From positions 1 through 40,482 of the forward strand of contig JAPPMB010000081.1 in NCBI GenBank assembly GCA_028819255.1: 40,482 bases of DNA. The letters run 5' to 3'. Positions 1 through 11,706 of this stretch are shown here, piece after piece (positions within the stretch are counted from its first letter, which is position 1; each line of letters opens with the position of its first letter). Source of the DNA: Bryobacterales bacterium (GTDB taxonomy: Bacteria; Acidobacteriota; Terriglobia; Bryobacterales; UBA6623). The translations under genes and the position numbers were made by a program. The notes under the pieces are model-generated. The model was not told the origin of the DNA. It made no database searches and saw nothing but the letters and a program-made list of their open reading frames with translations.

Positions 1-405
1 TATCGGAGCCCGCACGGCGCGGGAATTGGCCGTGTGTTATTCTCCCGCCGCCGACGACCATATGTAGTATATGGACTTTCGATCACACCATATGTTGAGG
101 TTGGGCACTCAGGTCAGTAAGTCCCATTCGAAGGGAGCGGCTAGGCCAGATCTCAGTTGGCTCAGCCTCGGCGCGGAACCGCAGCCGGGATTCCCGAAAC
201 TTGGGTAACTTGTCTCTTCCCTCCCTCCGGAACGTCCTCGCAGGACGGTAACGAACACCGCCGTGACGGCGGCGGGTCGGCGGATCGGCCAACGGGCAAC
301 AACGGCGGCTAGGGTCGAGTCCGGGAGGGTGGCGACCGGCAATCGCAGGCAATCCGGTCCGTGCGCGGGCCTGTTGGGGTCGAGGGCACAGGCCCCCTGA
401 GGCCT
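1..405. other. Left-edge stretch with no recognised gene
   Basis: Only short, arginine-rich frames are open here and none looks coding. A small AT-richer patch with three CATATG-like hexamers lies near positions 58-93, within otherwise GC-rich DNA. This region is downstream of the minus-strand TPR lipoprotein gene. No clear terminator hairpin was identified by eye. Confidence 0.5.
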
Positions 406-1878
406 TCAGCGGCCTTGCGCGGCTCTCAGCGCCTCGAGGTCGCGCTGGAGGTCGCGGGACAGTTCGGACTTGCCCGACTCGATTGCGAGATCGAGAGCCC
501 GCGCGAGATGGCCTAACGCTAGGTCCGGCTTCCCGGCCCTCAGGTACGCGTCAGCGAGGGCATAGAGATACGTCGGGGTCGGGTCGTCAACCGGTTCGAC
601 GGTGCGCAGGAGGTGGCGGATTGCCTCCTCGGTCCGGTCTTCCGCAATCAAGAGACGAGCGAGATGGAAGTTGGCCGAGCGATGGCCGGGGTCCTTTTCC
701 AGTGCGAGAAGGAAGTGCCGGACAGCCTGAGTCGCCTCGCCCGCCCGGTTCAGGACGAGCCCCAGATCTGCGTGAGTATCGGCCGAGTGCGGGTTGATCT
801 CGAGCGCCCGTCGAAAGCTCCGGGCCGCGGAAGAGAGCCAATCGCGGTCTGCCTGGAGCGTCCCCCAGTTGACGTGCAGCTCCTCCGAGTCCGGCGCGAG
901 CTCCAAGGCTCGCTCGTAATGGACCTGGGCCTCGTCGAAGAGGCCGAGTCTCCCGTAGGTCGCGACCAGGTTGATGCGGGCCTGCACATAGGCGCTGTCC
1001 AGCCCGAGGGCCGCCTCGAAGGCCTGCGCCGCCTGAGCCGGGGAACCTTGGCTCGCGAGCTGCAGGCCCCGCTCCAGCAGCGTGTGCTTGTCGGTCCGGA
1101 TTTCCAGGACTGCCGTAGCCAGCGGATCGTCGAACGACGGCTCCGTCGGCTCCCTTTCCCCGATCAACTTCAACTGACGCGATGCGTCTAGATCTCGCCC
1201 GAGCCTGTTGTAGAGTGTCGCTAGAGCGTACCGGATGGCCCCTGCCTCGGGAGCCAGGTCGAGGGCCTGCATGTAGGACCGCAGCGCTGCCTCTGATTTC
1301 CCGTCGGCGTCGTGGGCACGGGCAAGCCCGAGGTGCGACGCCGCGCTGCCGGGATTCGACTCGATCAGACCCTCAAAGACGCGGCGGCTTTCGCGTGGCC
1401 GGCCGTCCCTCAGCAGAGTGTTTCCAAGGTGAATCCGAGCCGCGACCGAACGTGGTTCCAGAGCCGCGGCCCGGCGAAAACAGACAGCGGCCTCGCGATA
1501 CCGGCCAAGTTCGGCGTGTACGGAACCAAGGTAGTACGGCCATCGCCAGTCCCCGGGTTCCAGCGCCTCGGCGCGGCGGTAGCATGCGACGGACTCCTCG
1601 CGGAGGCCGTATGCCTGCAGGATCGTTCCGAAGGTTCCGCTGGCATCGGCTTGGACCGGCCTTTGCGCGGCGTGCTCCCCAGCCGCCCTGATGGCGGCCG
1701 CGGCGTCCGGCTCCATCCCGTCGAGGTTCACCGAGGGCAGGGGAGGCCGTGTGGCGTGCTCCGGCGGGCCATCCTGGCAGGCCGCCAGAAAGGCGAGTAG
1801 CGCTATCGCGATGGAAGCGGGGCCTTCGCGTCCCGGCCCGGGAGCCGGAGCGCCTCTGCCCTTCTCGGTGCCGGCCAT
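406..1878 (-). CDS. TPR-repeat lipoprotein, full-length partner of the left cytochrome c copy
   Basis: This 490-residue protein has a hydrophobic export segment at residues 21-33 ending in a lipobox (LAAC, Cys34), so it is probably a lipoprotein exported across the inner membrane. The rest is a run of tetratricopeptide repeats with the usual pattern of small and aromatic residues and the A.....P turn (for example around 'RRALEINPHSADTHADLG'), so it is probably a periplasmic scaffold. ATG 1878 was chosen because the open frame further upstream only shadows the cytochrome gene, and because this start lies next to the signal peptide. A truncated homologue begins identically at 5008. It follows the left cytochrome c gene on the same strand with a 62-base gap, so the two are probably co-transcribed. 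The precise partner is unknown. Confidence 0.88.
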   Translation of the reverse strand: MAGTEKGRGAPAPGPGREGPASIAIALLAFLAACQDGPPEHATRPPLPSVNLDGMEPDAAAAIRAAGEHAAQRPVQADASGTFGTILQAYGLREESVACYRRAEALEPGDWRWPYYLGSVHAELGRYREAAVCFRRAAALEPRSVAARIHLGNTLLRDGRPRESRRVFEGLIESNPGSAASHLGLARAHDADGKSEAALRSYMQALDLAPEAGAIRYALATLYNRLGRDLDASRQLKLIGEREPTEPSFDDPLATAVLEIRTDKHTLLERGLQLASQGSPAQAAQAFEAALGLDSAYVQARINLVATYGRLGLFDEAQVHYERALELAPDSEELHVNWGTLQADRDWLSSAARSFRRALEINPHSADTHADLGLVLNRAGEATQAVRHFLLALEKDPGHRSANFHLARLLIAEDRTEEAIRHLLRTVEPVDDPTPTYLYALADAYLRAGKPDLALGHLARALDLAIESGKSELSRDLQRDLEALRAAQGR

Positions 1879-1940
1879 TGCAGCAGGAAGTCGCGAGCGA
1901 CGGCACACAGCGTAGCAGCGCTCCTCCGACCTGAACGGCC

Positions 1941-2564
1941 TCAGTGCCAGCCGATGCAGGGGAAGTCCCGTCCGTGGCAGGGCGGGCATGACAGCTTGTC
2001 CAGTTCGATCCTGCCGGTGGCGTGCGTGTCGATGAACTCCCGCGTGTGGTCCACTGGACGCAGGTAGACGCCCTCGATGCGGCACTGCTTGCAGCTGAAC
2101 GGGTTGTCGACCCTCGTGTGGCAGACAATGCAGTCGCCCATCTTCGGCAGGTGCGCCGCCGAATCCACTGCGACACTCTTCTCCAGGCCGCGGTGGCACG
2201 CGGCGCATGCGTTGCCGCCGCCTAGGAAGCGCCTTGCGTCACCCGGCTTGCCGTGACAATCCCCGGAGGCAATGGCGGCGTCGCCCAGACCAAGGTGGAA
2301 CTGGTGGTCGAACCGACAGATGCGTTCTGCGGTCCTGGCGTCGGTCAGCGGCTGCGTGGCGATCTCGGGAGCCGTCTGGCCGTTGTGACAGGCCTCGCAG
2401 AGCCGGGCGTCAGGCAGCAGGTTGTCCGCTGCCTCTCGGCTGCCCGTAGCCGCCGAGTGACAGGTCCGGCAGTCCAGCCCCTGCTCGAGGTGCCTGCTGT
2501 GCGGGAATCTCCAGTGCTGCGCGAGCAGAGGCGAAACGAGAAGGACGATAGCGAGGAGTCTCAT
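1941..2564 (-). CDS. Multiheme cytochrome c (class III-like), left copy with two heme sites lost
   Basis: This 207-residue exported protein has a signal peptide (MRLLAIVLLVSPLLA). Five CXXCH motifs are intact, beginning at C32, C56, C120, C145 and C193. Two further motifs present in the right copy are damaged: CKQCR at 158-162 (His to Arg) and CIGWH at 203-207 (second Cys to Trp). Distal-ligand histidines such as FPHSRH and FDHQFH resemble cytochrome c3/c7 proteins. The start ATG 2564 overlaps the stop of the uvrA remnant by four bases, and GGAGGGA lies just upstream. The protein should be periplasmic and act in electron transfer. The redox partner is not evident. The lost motifs suggest relaxed selection or a paralogue with fewer hemes. 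Confidence 0.88.
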   Translation of the reverse strand: MRLLAIVLLVSPLLAQHWRFPHSRHLEQGLDCRTCHSAATGSREAADNLLPDARLCEACHNGQTAPEIATQPLTDARTAERICRFDHQFHLGLGDAAIASGDCHGKPGDARRFLGGGNACAACHRGLEKSVAVDSAAHLPKMGDCIVCHTRVDNPFSCKQCRIEGVYLRPVDHTREFIDTHATGRIELDKLSCPPCHGRDFPCIGWH

Positions 2565-3667
2565 TGGAGATCCCTCCGCAGGAAGCGTCCTGTCCCGGAG
2601 GCTGTGCAACGAGCGATCGCTTTCGGCGGGCTCATGGCGACCACGTCGCCGCCGGAGTCTCCGCCCTCGGGCCCGAAGTCGATGATCCAGTCCGCACAAT
2701 TGATCACATCGAGGTTGTGCTCGACGACAAAGACCGTGTTTCCGAGATCGCGCAACTGCTTCAGGACCCGGATGAGCCCGTGGGTGTTGCGGCAGTATAG
2801 GCCGATCGAGGGCTCGTCCAGCACGTCGCACACCCCTACCAGCCGGGATCCCAGCGAGCTGGCCACCTGAATGCGCTGGGCCTCGCCGCCCGAAAGCGTG
2901 GGGGCCCTTCGGTCGAGCGTGAGGTGTTCCAGCCCCACGTCGTTGAGAAAGCGCAGACGGCTCCGGATCTCCTCCAGCAGACGGGCGGCGATTTCGGCCT
3001 CTCCGCCCTCGAACCGGATCGTCTCAAAGAACCGCAGGGCCTCGCCGAGAGAGCGGCTGAGGACACGGTCGATCGATTCGCCCGCGACCCTCACATGCAG
3101 GACTTCCTGCGACAGCCGCGACCCGTTGCACTCGGGGCAAGCGCGCCGCTCACGCCATCCTGACAGCTTCGCCGCGACACGCGGCCTCAACGATCGGCCC
3201 GAAAGATCCTTCAGGAACCCGCGGATCCCCCGGTAGCCGCCCCCCTCCTCGATGAATCTGCGGTGTTCTGGTGGCAGACTTCGATGGGGAACATCCAGCA
3301 GGATGCGCTTGGCCCGAGCCGCCTTTAGCGTTCGAGTCTTGTAGGCCCTGTACTCCCCCTGCCATGCCCAAATCGCACCCGTCCGCAGCGACAGGTCGGG
3401 CCGGCTCGCGATCAGGTCGAGGTTGAATTCGTTGACCTGGCCTGCGCCGGAGCATCGGGCGCACGCGCCGAGAGCCGTATTGAAGCCGAACATGCGAGGC
3501 TCGGGCCGGCTGCATCCGCGGGCGCACTTGCTGCACTCGAATGTGCTGCTGAACCGAAGGATTCGTTGGGATTCGAGGCTCTCTGCAGGCGGACCTCGCT
3601 ACACTCCCGGCAGCAGATCTCGACGGCCTCGGCGACGCGCTCCCGGATGTTCGGGCCGATGGCGAGC
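2561..3667 (-). pseudogene. uvrA: uvrA remnant: 5'-truncated, frameshifted, ABC domains fused by in-frame deletion
   Basis: This is homologous to the full uvrA at 5708-8530. Reading on the minus strand, homology begins at the codons for IGPNIRERV. A one-base deletion relative to the intact copy (about 3558-3576, next to the QRAS codons) then breaks the frame. From 3493 a 310-codon frame is open to the end. It holds the zinc motif (CARC), the ABC signature LSGGEAQRIQVA and a DEPSIGL Walker B of domain I. Directly after VVEH it switches to the C-terminal tail of domain II (NLDVINCADWIIDFGPEGG). The second ATPase domain's Walker A and signature are missing. Walker A of domain I is also absent because the 5' end is gone, so it cannot be a working UvrA. 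The last four bases overlap the cytochrome gene. Confidence 0.9.
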
Positions 3668-3924
3668 AGGGTCTCGCCCGCCGGGCAACGGTCGCGCAGG
3701 AAGCCCTCGCACACGGCGGCCAGCATCATGCGGTTGCGGGCTGGTGGCCGCGGCAGAGGTCGACGCCGCGGTCGAGGTGGGTTCGAGAAGGCCCTTGCGT
3801 CCGCGGGAGGCGATCGTGCGGCGGGAAGCGTGACCGCTGGCTGGCCTCGGGGATCGGGACGGACAAAGCCACCCACCTCGCGGCCGGGACGTGGCTTCCC
3901 CTGGGCCTGCCTGGTTGACGAAGG
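3668..3924. other. Unidentified DNA at the repeat junction
   Basis: Homology to intact uvrA stops at 3667. The adjoining 257 bases read open on the minus strand (a fragment containing MMLAAVCEGFLRDRCPAGE) but match no family I recognise. With the DUF2911 gene and 4531-4882 it forms the roughly 1.2 kb separating the two repeat copies. Confidence 0.4.
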
Positions 3925-4530
3925 CTAGAACGAGAAGGTCGCTGTCGCCTCGGTCTTGTCCCAGCGCATGGAGAGATTGCCGCCCGAATCCGTCATGTCC
4001 GTGAATGAGATAGTGAACTGCTCGTGAGAAACGGGAAGCTCTTCCAGTTCCATTTTCACGCGAACGACGTCCTTGTCGGGCGTGTAGTTGTAAGCCCCCC
4101 ACAAGCCCTCGCCCGGTTCGCGGAAGCCGTCCTTGGCGGCATGAGTGGACAGGATGAGCGTCCAATCGCCTTCCTTCAGGTCGACAAACGCGCTGTACTC
4201 GCCAGCAGGAAGGACCTGGTCGCCAAATCTCAAATCCAACTCGGTCATGAGGCGGGTCGACTTATTCGCTCCAGCCCGCCAGACGGGTGCCCCTGCGTTG
4301 GCGGCCTTGCCGTAGGTGTCGCCGGTGCCGAAGATGCCAGTCCGCCCGCGCAAGATGGGCCGGCCGTAGTCCACGACGATCCAACTCCCTCCTACATACC
4401 GTCGTTCTTGGTACTCGCCGCCGACCTGGACAGCGGCTTCTCCTCGCGGCGAGGCAGGACGCTGTGCCTGAGAGACGGTTGCGGAGATCGTGAAGACCGC
4501 AGCAAGAGCAATGAGCATTGAATTACGCAT
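3925..4530 (-). CDS. DUF2911 family exported protein
   Basis: This 201-residue protein has a signal peptide (MRNSMLIALAAVFTISATVSQAQ). The body fits the DUF2911 family: a VDYGRP segment followed by GKAANAGAPVWRAGANKSTRL, then a LPAGEYSAFVD stretch, a WTLILS strand and a C-terminal beta-rich MRWDKTEATATF segment. The family is common in Acidobacteria and Bacteroidetes. Its biochemical role is not established to my knowledge. ATG 4530 was chosen over longer in-frame extensions because the signal peptide begins there. The gene sits between the two copies of the direct repeat and has no matching copy in the window, so it was either inserted at the junction or left over from the rearrangement. Confidence 0.87.
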   Translation of the reverse strand: MRNSMLIALAAVFTISATVSQAQRPASPRGEAAVQVGGEYQERRYVGGSWIVVDYGRPILRGRTGIFGTGDTYGKAANAGAPVWRAGANKSTRLMTELDLRFGDQVLPAGEYSAFVDLKEGDWTLILSTHAAKDGFREPGEGLWGAYNYTPDKDVVRVKMELEELPVSHEQFTISFTDMTDSGGNLSMRWDKTEATATFSF

Positions 4531-4714
4531 GGGAATAGAGTACCTGATCTGTTGGGGCACCGCCTGTCGTTGATACTGGCAGATCGAAGCCATGCAAGCC
4601 CGGTGCGGGCAGCCCAGCCAGGGCCCGCTGCTGAAGGGCTCCGGGCTCGGCTGGCGGGACCTGCTGGAGGGATCCGACAAGCCCAGTTGCCGCCGGCTCG
4701 CTGGCGAGCTCATG
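4531..4714. other. Short intergenic DNA between DUF2911 and truncated lipoprotein genes
   Basis: No gene was recognised. This stretch must hold the DUF2911 promoter (minus strand). No convincing -35/-10 pair was identified by eye. Confidence 0.3.
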
Positions 4715-4882
4715 TTAGGTCCGCCTCCGAACAGTGGGGCCGCCCTTCCATCCGCCCGAAGGGGGTGCGGATTCGGTATGATTTCGCGCTGTCCATTGCC
4801 TGAGAGCGTGAGTGTCGAGCATCTGCAGCTGGCTGCTGTGCGGCCCTGTCGCTTGTGAAGCTAGCGGGCCAGCCCGAGTTGC

Positions 4883-8530
<3,648 letters not shown>

Positions 8531-8984
8531 GGGGCGGAGGACCGAAAGCTCGGGGCGGAAGAGCGGCGCGACTGGCGCGAGACCCTCATTATGTCACGAG
8601 CCACCCGTGTGGAGCCGCCGATTCAAATTCGCCCGTCAGGTGCGGGACCTCCTCGATCGCGGCTGTCTTCCCCCGCTGTTCGCACCGCGCTTCAGCGGCA
8701 CCGCCCAGGCTGTGCCGGATGTTCCCCTGCGGCTCGCTCGATGATCGCAGAGATTCGGATCCGTCCGCCGGTCTCAAGCTTGCGCCCCGCAATCCACATC
8801 GCATGTGTAGACAAGTGCCTGCTTCTGTGGACTGCGTTCGGAACCAACTGCGGTCTTCCAGCGTCCAATGTATGAGAGTGGATTCCTCGTAGTCCGGATG
8901 CAGTGCTGATGTTTCCCGGATGCGGCCGAGGTTTCGGCCTGCGAGGGGAGGACCAGGCGGGCAGCCCGCAGTTAGGAGACAGGC
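8531..8984. other. Intergenic region between divergent uvrA and PPC-like gene
   Basis: No gene was recognised on either strand; the open frames are short and compositionally odd. The stretch should contain the uvrA promoter (minus strand) and that of the gene at 8985. No LexA-type box was recognised by eye. Confidence 0.4.
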
Positions 8985-9452
8985 ATGAACGAAGGAACGT
9001 CCCGGCGAGTCTCGGAACGCGCATTCAGGCGCGGTTCGACGGTCGGCTGGTACGCGGTCGACATGGTGGAGGGCCGCACGTACTCCCTCGACTTGCCCCG
9101 CAAGCCGTCCGCATCGCTCCCCGTCCTCGGTATCTATGGTCCGACGGGCCGGCTTGTCGCGGACACACGGCGCCAGGGTCAGGGCAGCGGTTCGTTCTGC
9201 AAGATGGCCTTCACGCCGAAAGTGACCGGCACGTACTACGTCGTCGCCGACGATGTGTCCTTCGGTGTCCCGTCCGTCTGGGAGACTCGTCTGGTGCGCA
9301 GGCGTAAACCGCGCTGTTCGCCGGCGCCCAGGGCATTGCGGACTGTGACAGGGCTCGGGAACCGCAGCGCGCGGCGGGCCGTCCTGTCCGCGCGCCGCTC
9401 GAAGCCTGGCGGAGTCTGCCGGCCCCGAGCCGCGGGCCTCCCAGGCAGGTGA
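8985..9452 (+). CDS. Small orphan protein with a PPC-like beta domain, possibly a gene fragment
   Basis: The ATG is preceded by AGGAG at 8974-8978 with good spacing. Residues about 20-95 resemble bacterial pre-peptidase C-terminal (PPC)-like beta-sandwich domains: GWYAVDMVEGRTYSLDL, then LPVLGIYGPTGRLVADT, then MAFTPKVTGTYYVVADD, the usual order of strands. There is no signal peptide. Such domains are normally repeats within large secreted proteins, so a stand-alone copy suggests a fragment. From about residue 108 the frame becomes an Arg-rich tail of low quality, as if read past a frameshift. Function is unknown. Confidence 0.5.
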   Translation: MNEGTSRRVSERAFRRGSTVGWYAVDMVEGRTYSLDLPRKPSASLPVLGIYGPTGRLVADTRRQGQGSGSFCKMAFTPKVTGTYYVVADDVSFGVPSVWETRLVRRRKPRCSPAPRALRTVTGLGNRSARRAVLSARRSKPGGVCRPRAAGLPGR

Positions 9453-9595
9453 CCGCCCCGGATTTCATCCGTTCCTGCGGTTCCCGCTGCACCAAACCGA
9501 AGTTGCCCCGCCACCTTTCGGGCGAGCCCGCATCCTGCGGGCGCTACACTGGGAGCGGCGCGGCGTCTCCGAGCGTCCGGCTGCCAGGAGGATAC

Positions 9596-10345
9596 ATGTC
9601 GAGAAGAGGGATCCTGACCTTGATACTGGTGGGCACGGTATGGGCCGTCGGACTGTTGGCCCAGATGCCGCAATTCAAGTCTCAGGAAGAGATTGACGCC
9701 TTCATGAAGGTCCAGGCGGCGCCCACGGCCGCGGAGCGCGCCACTGCAGGTGCGGACTTCATCGCGAAGTACCCGAAGAGCGAGGCTGTTGGGCTTGCAA
9801 GCTACATGACGATGCTCTCCTACCAGCAGATGAACGACTTCGACAACATGCTCCTCTACGGGGGCATGGTTCTCGACAGCAATCCTGCGGCAGGGGTGAA
9901 GGTGGGCACGCTCATTTCACTGGCGAATGCGATTCCCATCCGCACACGAGAGTTTGACCTCGACAAGGAAGAGAAGCTTGGCACGGCGGAGGACTACGCG
10001 AAGGAAGCCATGACGCTGATTCCGACGATCGCCAAGATGGACCCCAACATGTCCGACGACGAATGGCTGGCAACGAAAATGGACTTCATGTCGCAGTGCC
10101 ATGAGGCCATAGGCTCCGTGAATCTGAAACGCGAGGACTACCCTGAGGCGGAGGCATCCTTGCGGAAAGCCCTAGAGATGTCGCCGAACCCGACGACGTT
10201 CACGATGTACAACCTTGCCATGGCCCTGTCCAAGCAAGGGAAGAATGAGGAGGCTTCCGAGATGGCGGACCGCTGCTCGGCCGGGGGAGGGGCGATGAGC
10301 AACGCGGGAGACGACCTTTGCGCCGAACTCAAGAAGACGCTCTGA
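9596..10345 (+). CDS. Exported TPR-containing protein
   Basis: This 249-residue protein starts at ATG 9596, preceded by a strong AGGAGG (9586-9591). A signal peptide (about residues 1-23, LTLILVGTVWAVGLLAQ) exports it. Helical repeats follow, the clearest near the C-terminus (YPEAEASLRKALEMSPNPTTFTMYNLAMALSKQGKNEEA). The middle contains SQEEIDAFMKV and AERATAGADFIAKYPKSEAVG, a pattern I associate with small acidobacterial TPR proteins of unknown role. It is probably a periplasmic protein-interaction module. It ends 51 bases before rnc and could share its transcript. Its catalytic or binding role is unknown. Confidence 0.88.
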   Translation: MSRRGILTLILVGTVWAVGLLAQMPQFKSQEEIDAFMKVQAAPTAAERATAGADFIAKYPKSEAVGLASYMTMLSYQQMNDFDNMLLYGGMVLDSNPAAGVKVGTLISLANAIPIRTREFDLDKEEKLGTAEDYAKEAMTLIPTIAKMDPNMSDDEWLATKMDFMSQCHEAIGSVNLKREDYPEAEASLRKALEMSPNPTTFTMYNLAMALSKQGKNEEASEMADRCSAGGGAMSNAGDDLCAELKKTL

Positions 10346-10396
10346 GGTTGGAGGTTCACCGAGCAAGCAAACCTGCCCAATGGAGATGCCGGAGCG

Positions 10397-11131
10397 GTGC
10401 GGGGACGGACGGCGACGAAACCGGACCTAGGGACCGCTCGGCAGTTGTCGGAACGCCTGGGATACCGTTTTCGGGATCCCTCGCTGCTGGATCTGGCCCT
10501 TACGCACGGTTCGGCGAGCAGCGCAGGAGGCGTGGCGAACCAGGGGCTTGAGTACTTGGGCGACGCCGCGCTGGGACTGGCGGTTTCCGAAGCCCTTTAC
10601 CGCCGCTTGCCGGGCGCATCCCCAGGCGACCTGACGAATCTCAAGGCACGCTACGTCTGCAATCCGCAGCTTGCCGCGGTCGCGCGGTCGCTGGGCCTCG
10701 GCCCATGCCTTCGAATGGGCAAGGCTGAGGACAGGCAGGGGGGGCGCGAGAAGGATCGCTGCCTTGCCGATGCGATGGAGGCGGTAATTGGCGCGCTCTA
10801 CCTTGATGGCGGCATGGCCGCCGTCGGTCCGATCGTCGACCGCTTCGTCGTTGCGCAGGAGCCGACGGTCGGGAACAGCGCCAAGACCGAGCTGCAGGAA
10901 TGGCTGCAGTCGCGGGGCCGGAAGACTCCGCGTTACGTCGTCGTGCATGAGACGGGTCCGTCGCACTACCGCAACTACCTGGTCGAGGCGCGGTGCGGCT
11001 CCCGCGTTGGACGCGGCCAGGGCTACCGGAAGAAGAAAGCCGAGGAACGGGCCGCTGCCGATGTCCTTGCGCAACTGGTCCGCTCGGAGGCACCGTCGGC
11101 GAGCGTTTCCCAACCGGATGTCGATCGGTAG
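10397..11131 (+). CDS. rnc: Ribonuclease III
   Basis: This 244-residue protein cleaves double-stranded RNA in rRNA maturation and antisense or mRNA decay. The RNase III domain spans about residues 10-155 with LGYRFRDPSLLDLALTHGS, the signature LEYLGDAAL (E52, D56) and LADAMEAVIGALYLD (D125, E128), which supply the catalytic acidic residues. The first acidic residue of the usual NERLEFLGD signature is Gln here (Q49). A double-stranded RNA-binding domain covers about 160-230, with KTELQEWLQ, PRYVVV, GPSHYRNYLVEA and GRGQGYRKKKAEERAA. The start is GTG 10397, with GGAG only two bases upstream and another GGAG at 10382-10385. It is followed after 13 bases by a small secreted protein gene. Confidence 0.95.
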   Translation: MRGRTATKPDLGTARQLSERLGYRFRDPSLLDLALTHGSASSAGGVANQGLEYLGDAALGLAVSEALYRRLPGASPGDLTNLKARYVCNPQLAAVARSLGLGPCLRMGKAEDRQGGREKDRCLADAMEAVIGALYLDGGMAAVGPIVDRFVVAQEPTVGNSAKTELQEWLQSRGRKTPRYVVVHETGPSHYRNYLVEARCGSRVGRGQGYRKKKAEERAAADVLAQLVRSEAPSASVSQPDVDR

Positions 11132-11144
11132 CGGCAAGGTTATC

Positions 11145-11705
11145 ATGCGGTTGCCACTGACGCTGCTGTGCGCGGCCTGGCTCGCATCGGGGGCGGAGCC
11201 GACGCACCAGGAGTCCCTGTCCGCCGTGCGGAAGCTCCAGGCTCTTGCAGACGGGAGCCTTCAAAGTGGGGCGACCGTCGAGCTGCTGCAGGGCGAGATG
11301 AACGCCTTTCTGAGATTCCACGCCGCCGGCAGCGTCCCGGAGGGTGTCGAGGACCCGGAACTGGAGTTTCGCGACGGCGGAGCCTTCGTGCGTGCCAGAG
11401 TGGACCTCGACAAGGCGGGCGCGTCATCGGACTCCCTGTCTCCCCTCATGCGCCTGCTGCTGCGGGGCAGCCGGAACATCTCTCTCGACATCAACTACTC
11501 GGCGAGCGACGGCTTCGCCGAGGCGAGACTGCTCTCAATGACGGTGGAAGACGTGGAACTGGGAGGAGCGGTCCTCGAATGGTTCCTGGAGTCGCTTGCG
11601 CCCCCAGAGTGGCAGCCCTATCTGCTCGGTGAGAGGATCAGGCTCAAGGGCTCCGTCAGGGAGATCCGTCTTGAGCGGGGCCGCGCCCTGATTACCGTTG
11701 AGTGA
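11145..11705 (+). CDS. Secreted protein of unknown function
   Basis: This 186-residue protein has a short signal peptide (MRLPLTLLCAAWLASGAE). The mature part begins HQESLSAVRKLQALADG, then GEMNAFLRFHAAGSVPEGVEDPELEF, which recalls periplasmic proteins that start with an amphipathic helix followed by beta strands. I do not recognise a named family. ATG 11145 was chosen because the upstream frame only shadows rnc. It starts 13 bases after rnc, and its stop lies next to the M20 peptidase start, so the three genes look like one operon. Confidence 0.75.
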   Translation: MRLPLTLLCAAWLASGAEPTHQESLSAVRKLQALADGSLQSGATVELLQGEMNAFLRFHAAGSVPEGVEDPELEFRDGGAFVRARVDLDKAGASSDSLSPLMRLLLRGSRNISLDINYSASDGFAEARLLSMTVEDVELGGAVLEWFLESLAPPEWQPYLLGERIRLKGSVREIRLERGRALITVE

Positions 11706-11706
11706 G

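Larger units (their letters stand above)
1753..3667. repeat. Left copy of a large direct repeat (uvrA'-cytochrome c-TPR head)
   Basis: This segment aligns by eye with 4883-7859, with most bases identical. Homology starts inside the TPR lipoprotein gene (GGCGTGCTCCGGCGGGCC at 1753 and 4883). It runs through the cytochrome c gene and ends abruptly inside uvrA (GGCGAGC at 3661-3667 and 7853-7859). The left copy is 1915 bases and the right 2977. The difference is almost entirely a 1041-base deletion in the left uvrA, plus a short indel in the cytochrome gene. Both copies have the same orientation. Confidence 0.93.

Noticed and set aside
1879..2208. N-terminal extension of the TPR lipoprotein open frame
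   Set aside because: These 110 codons overlap the cytochrome c gene in another frame and carry no signal peptide. The lipoprotein signal starts at 1878.
2565..2831. Upstream extension of the left cytochrome c frame
   Set aside because: It shadows the uvrA remnant in another frame. ATG 2564 starts the signal peptide and overlaps the uvrA stop as in the right copy.
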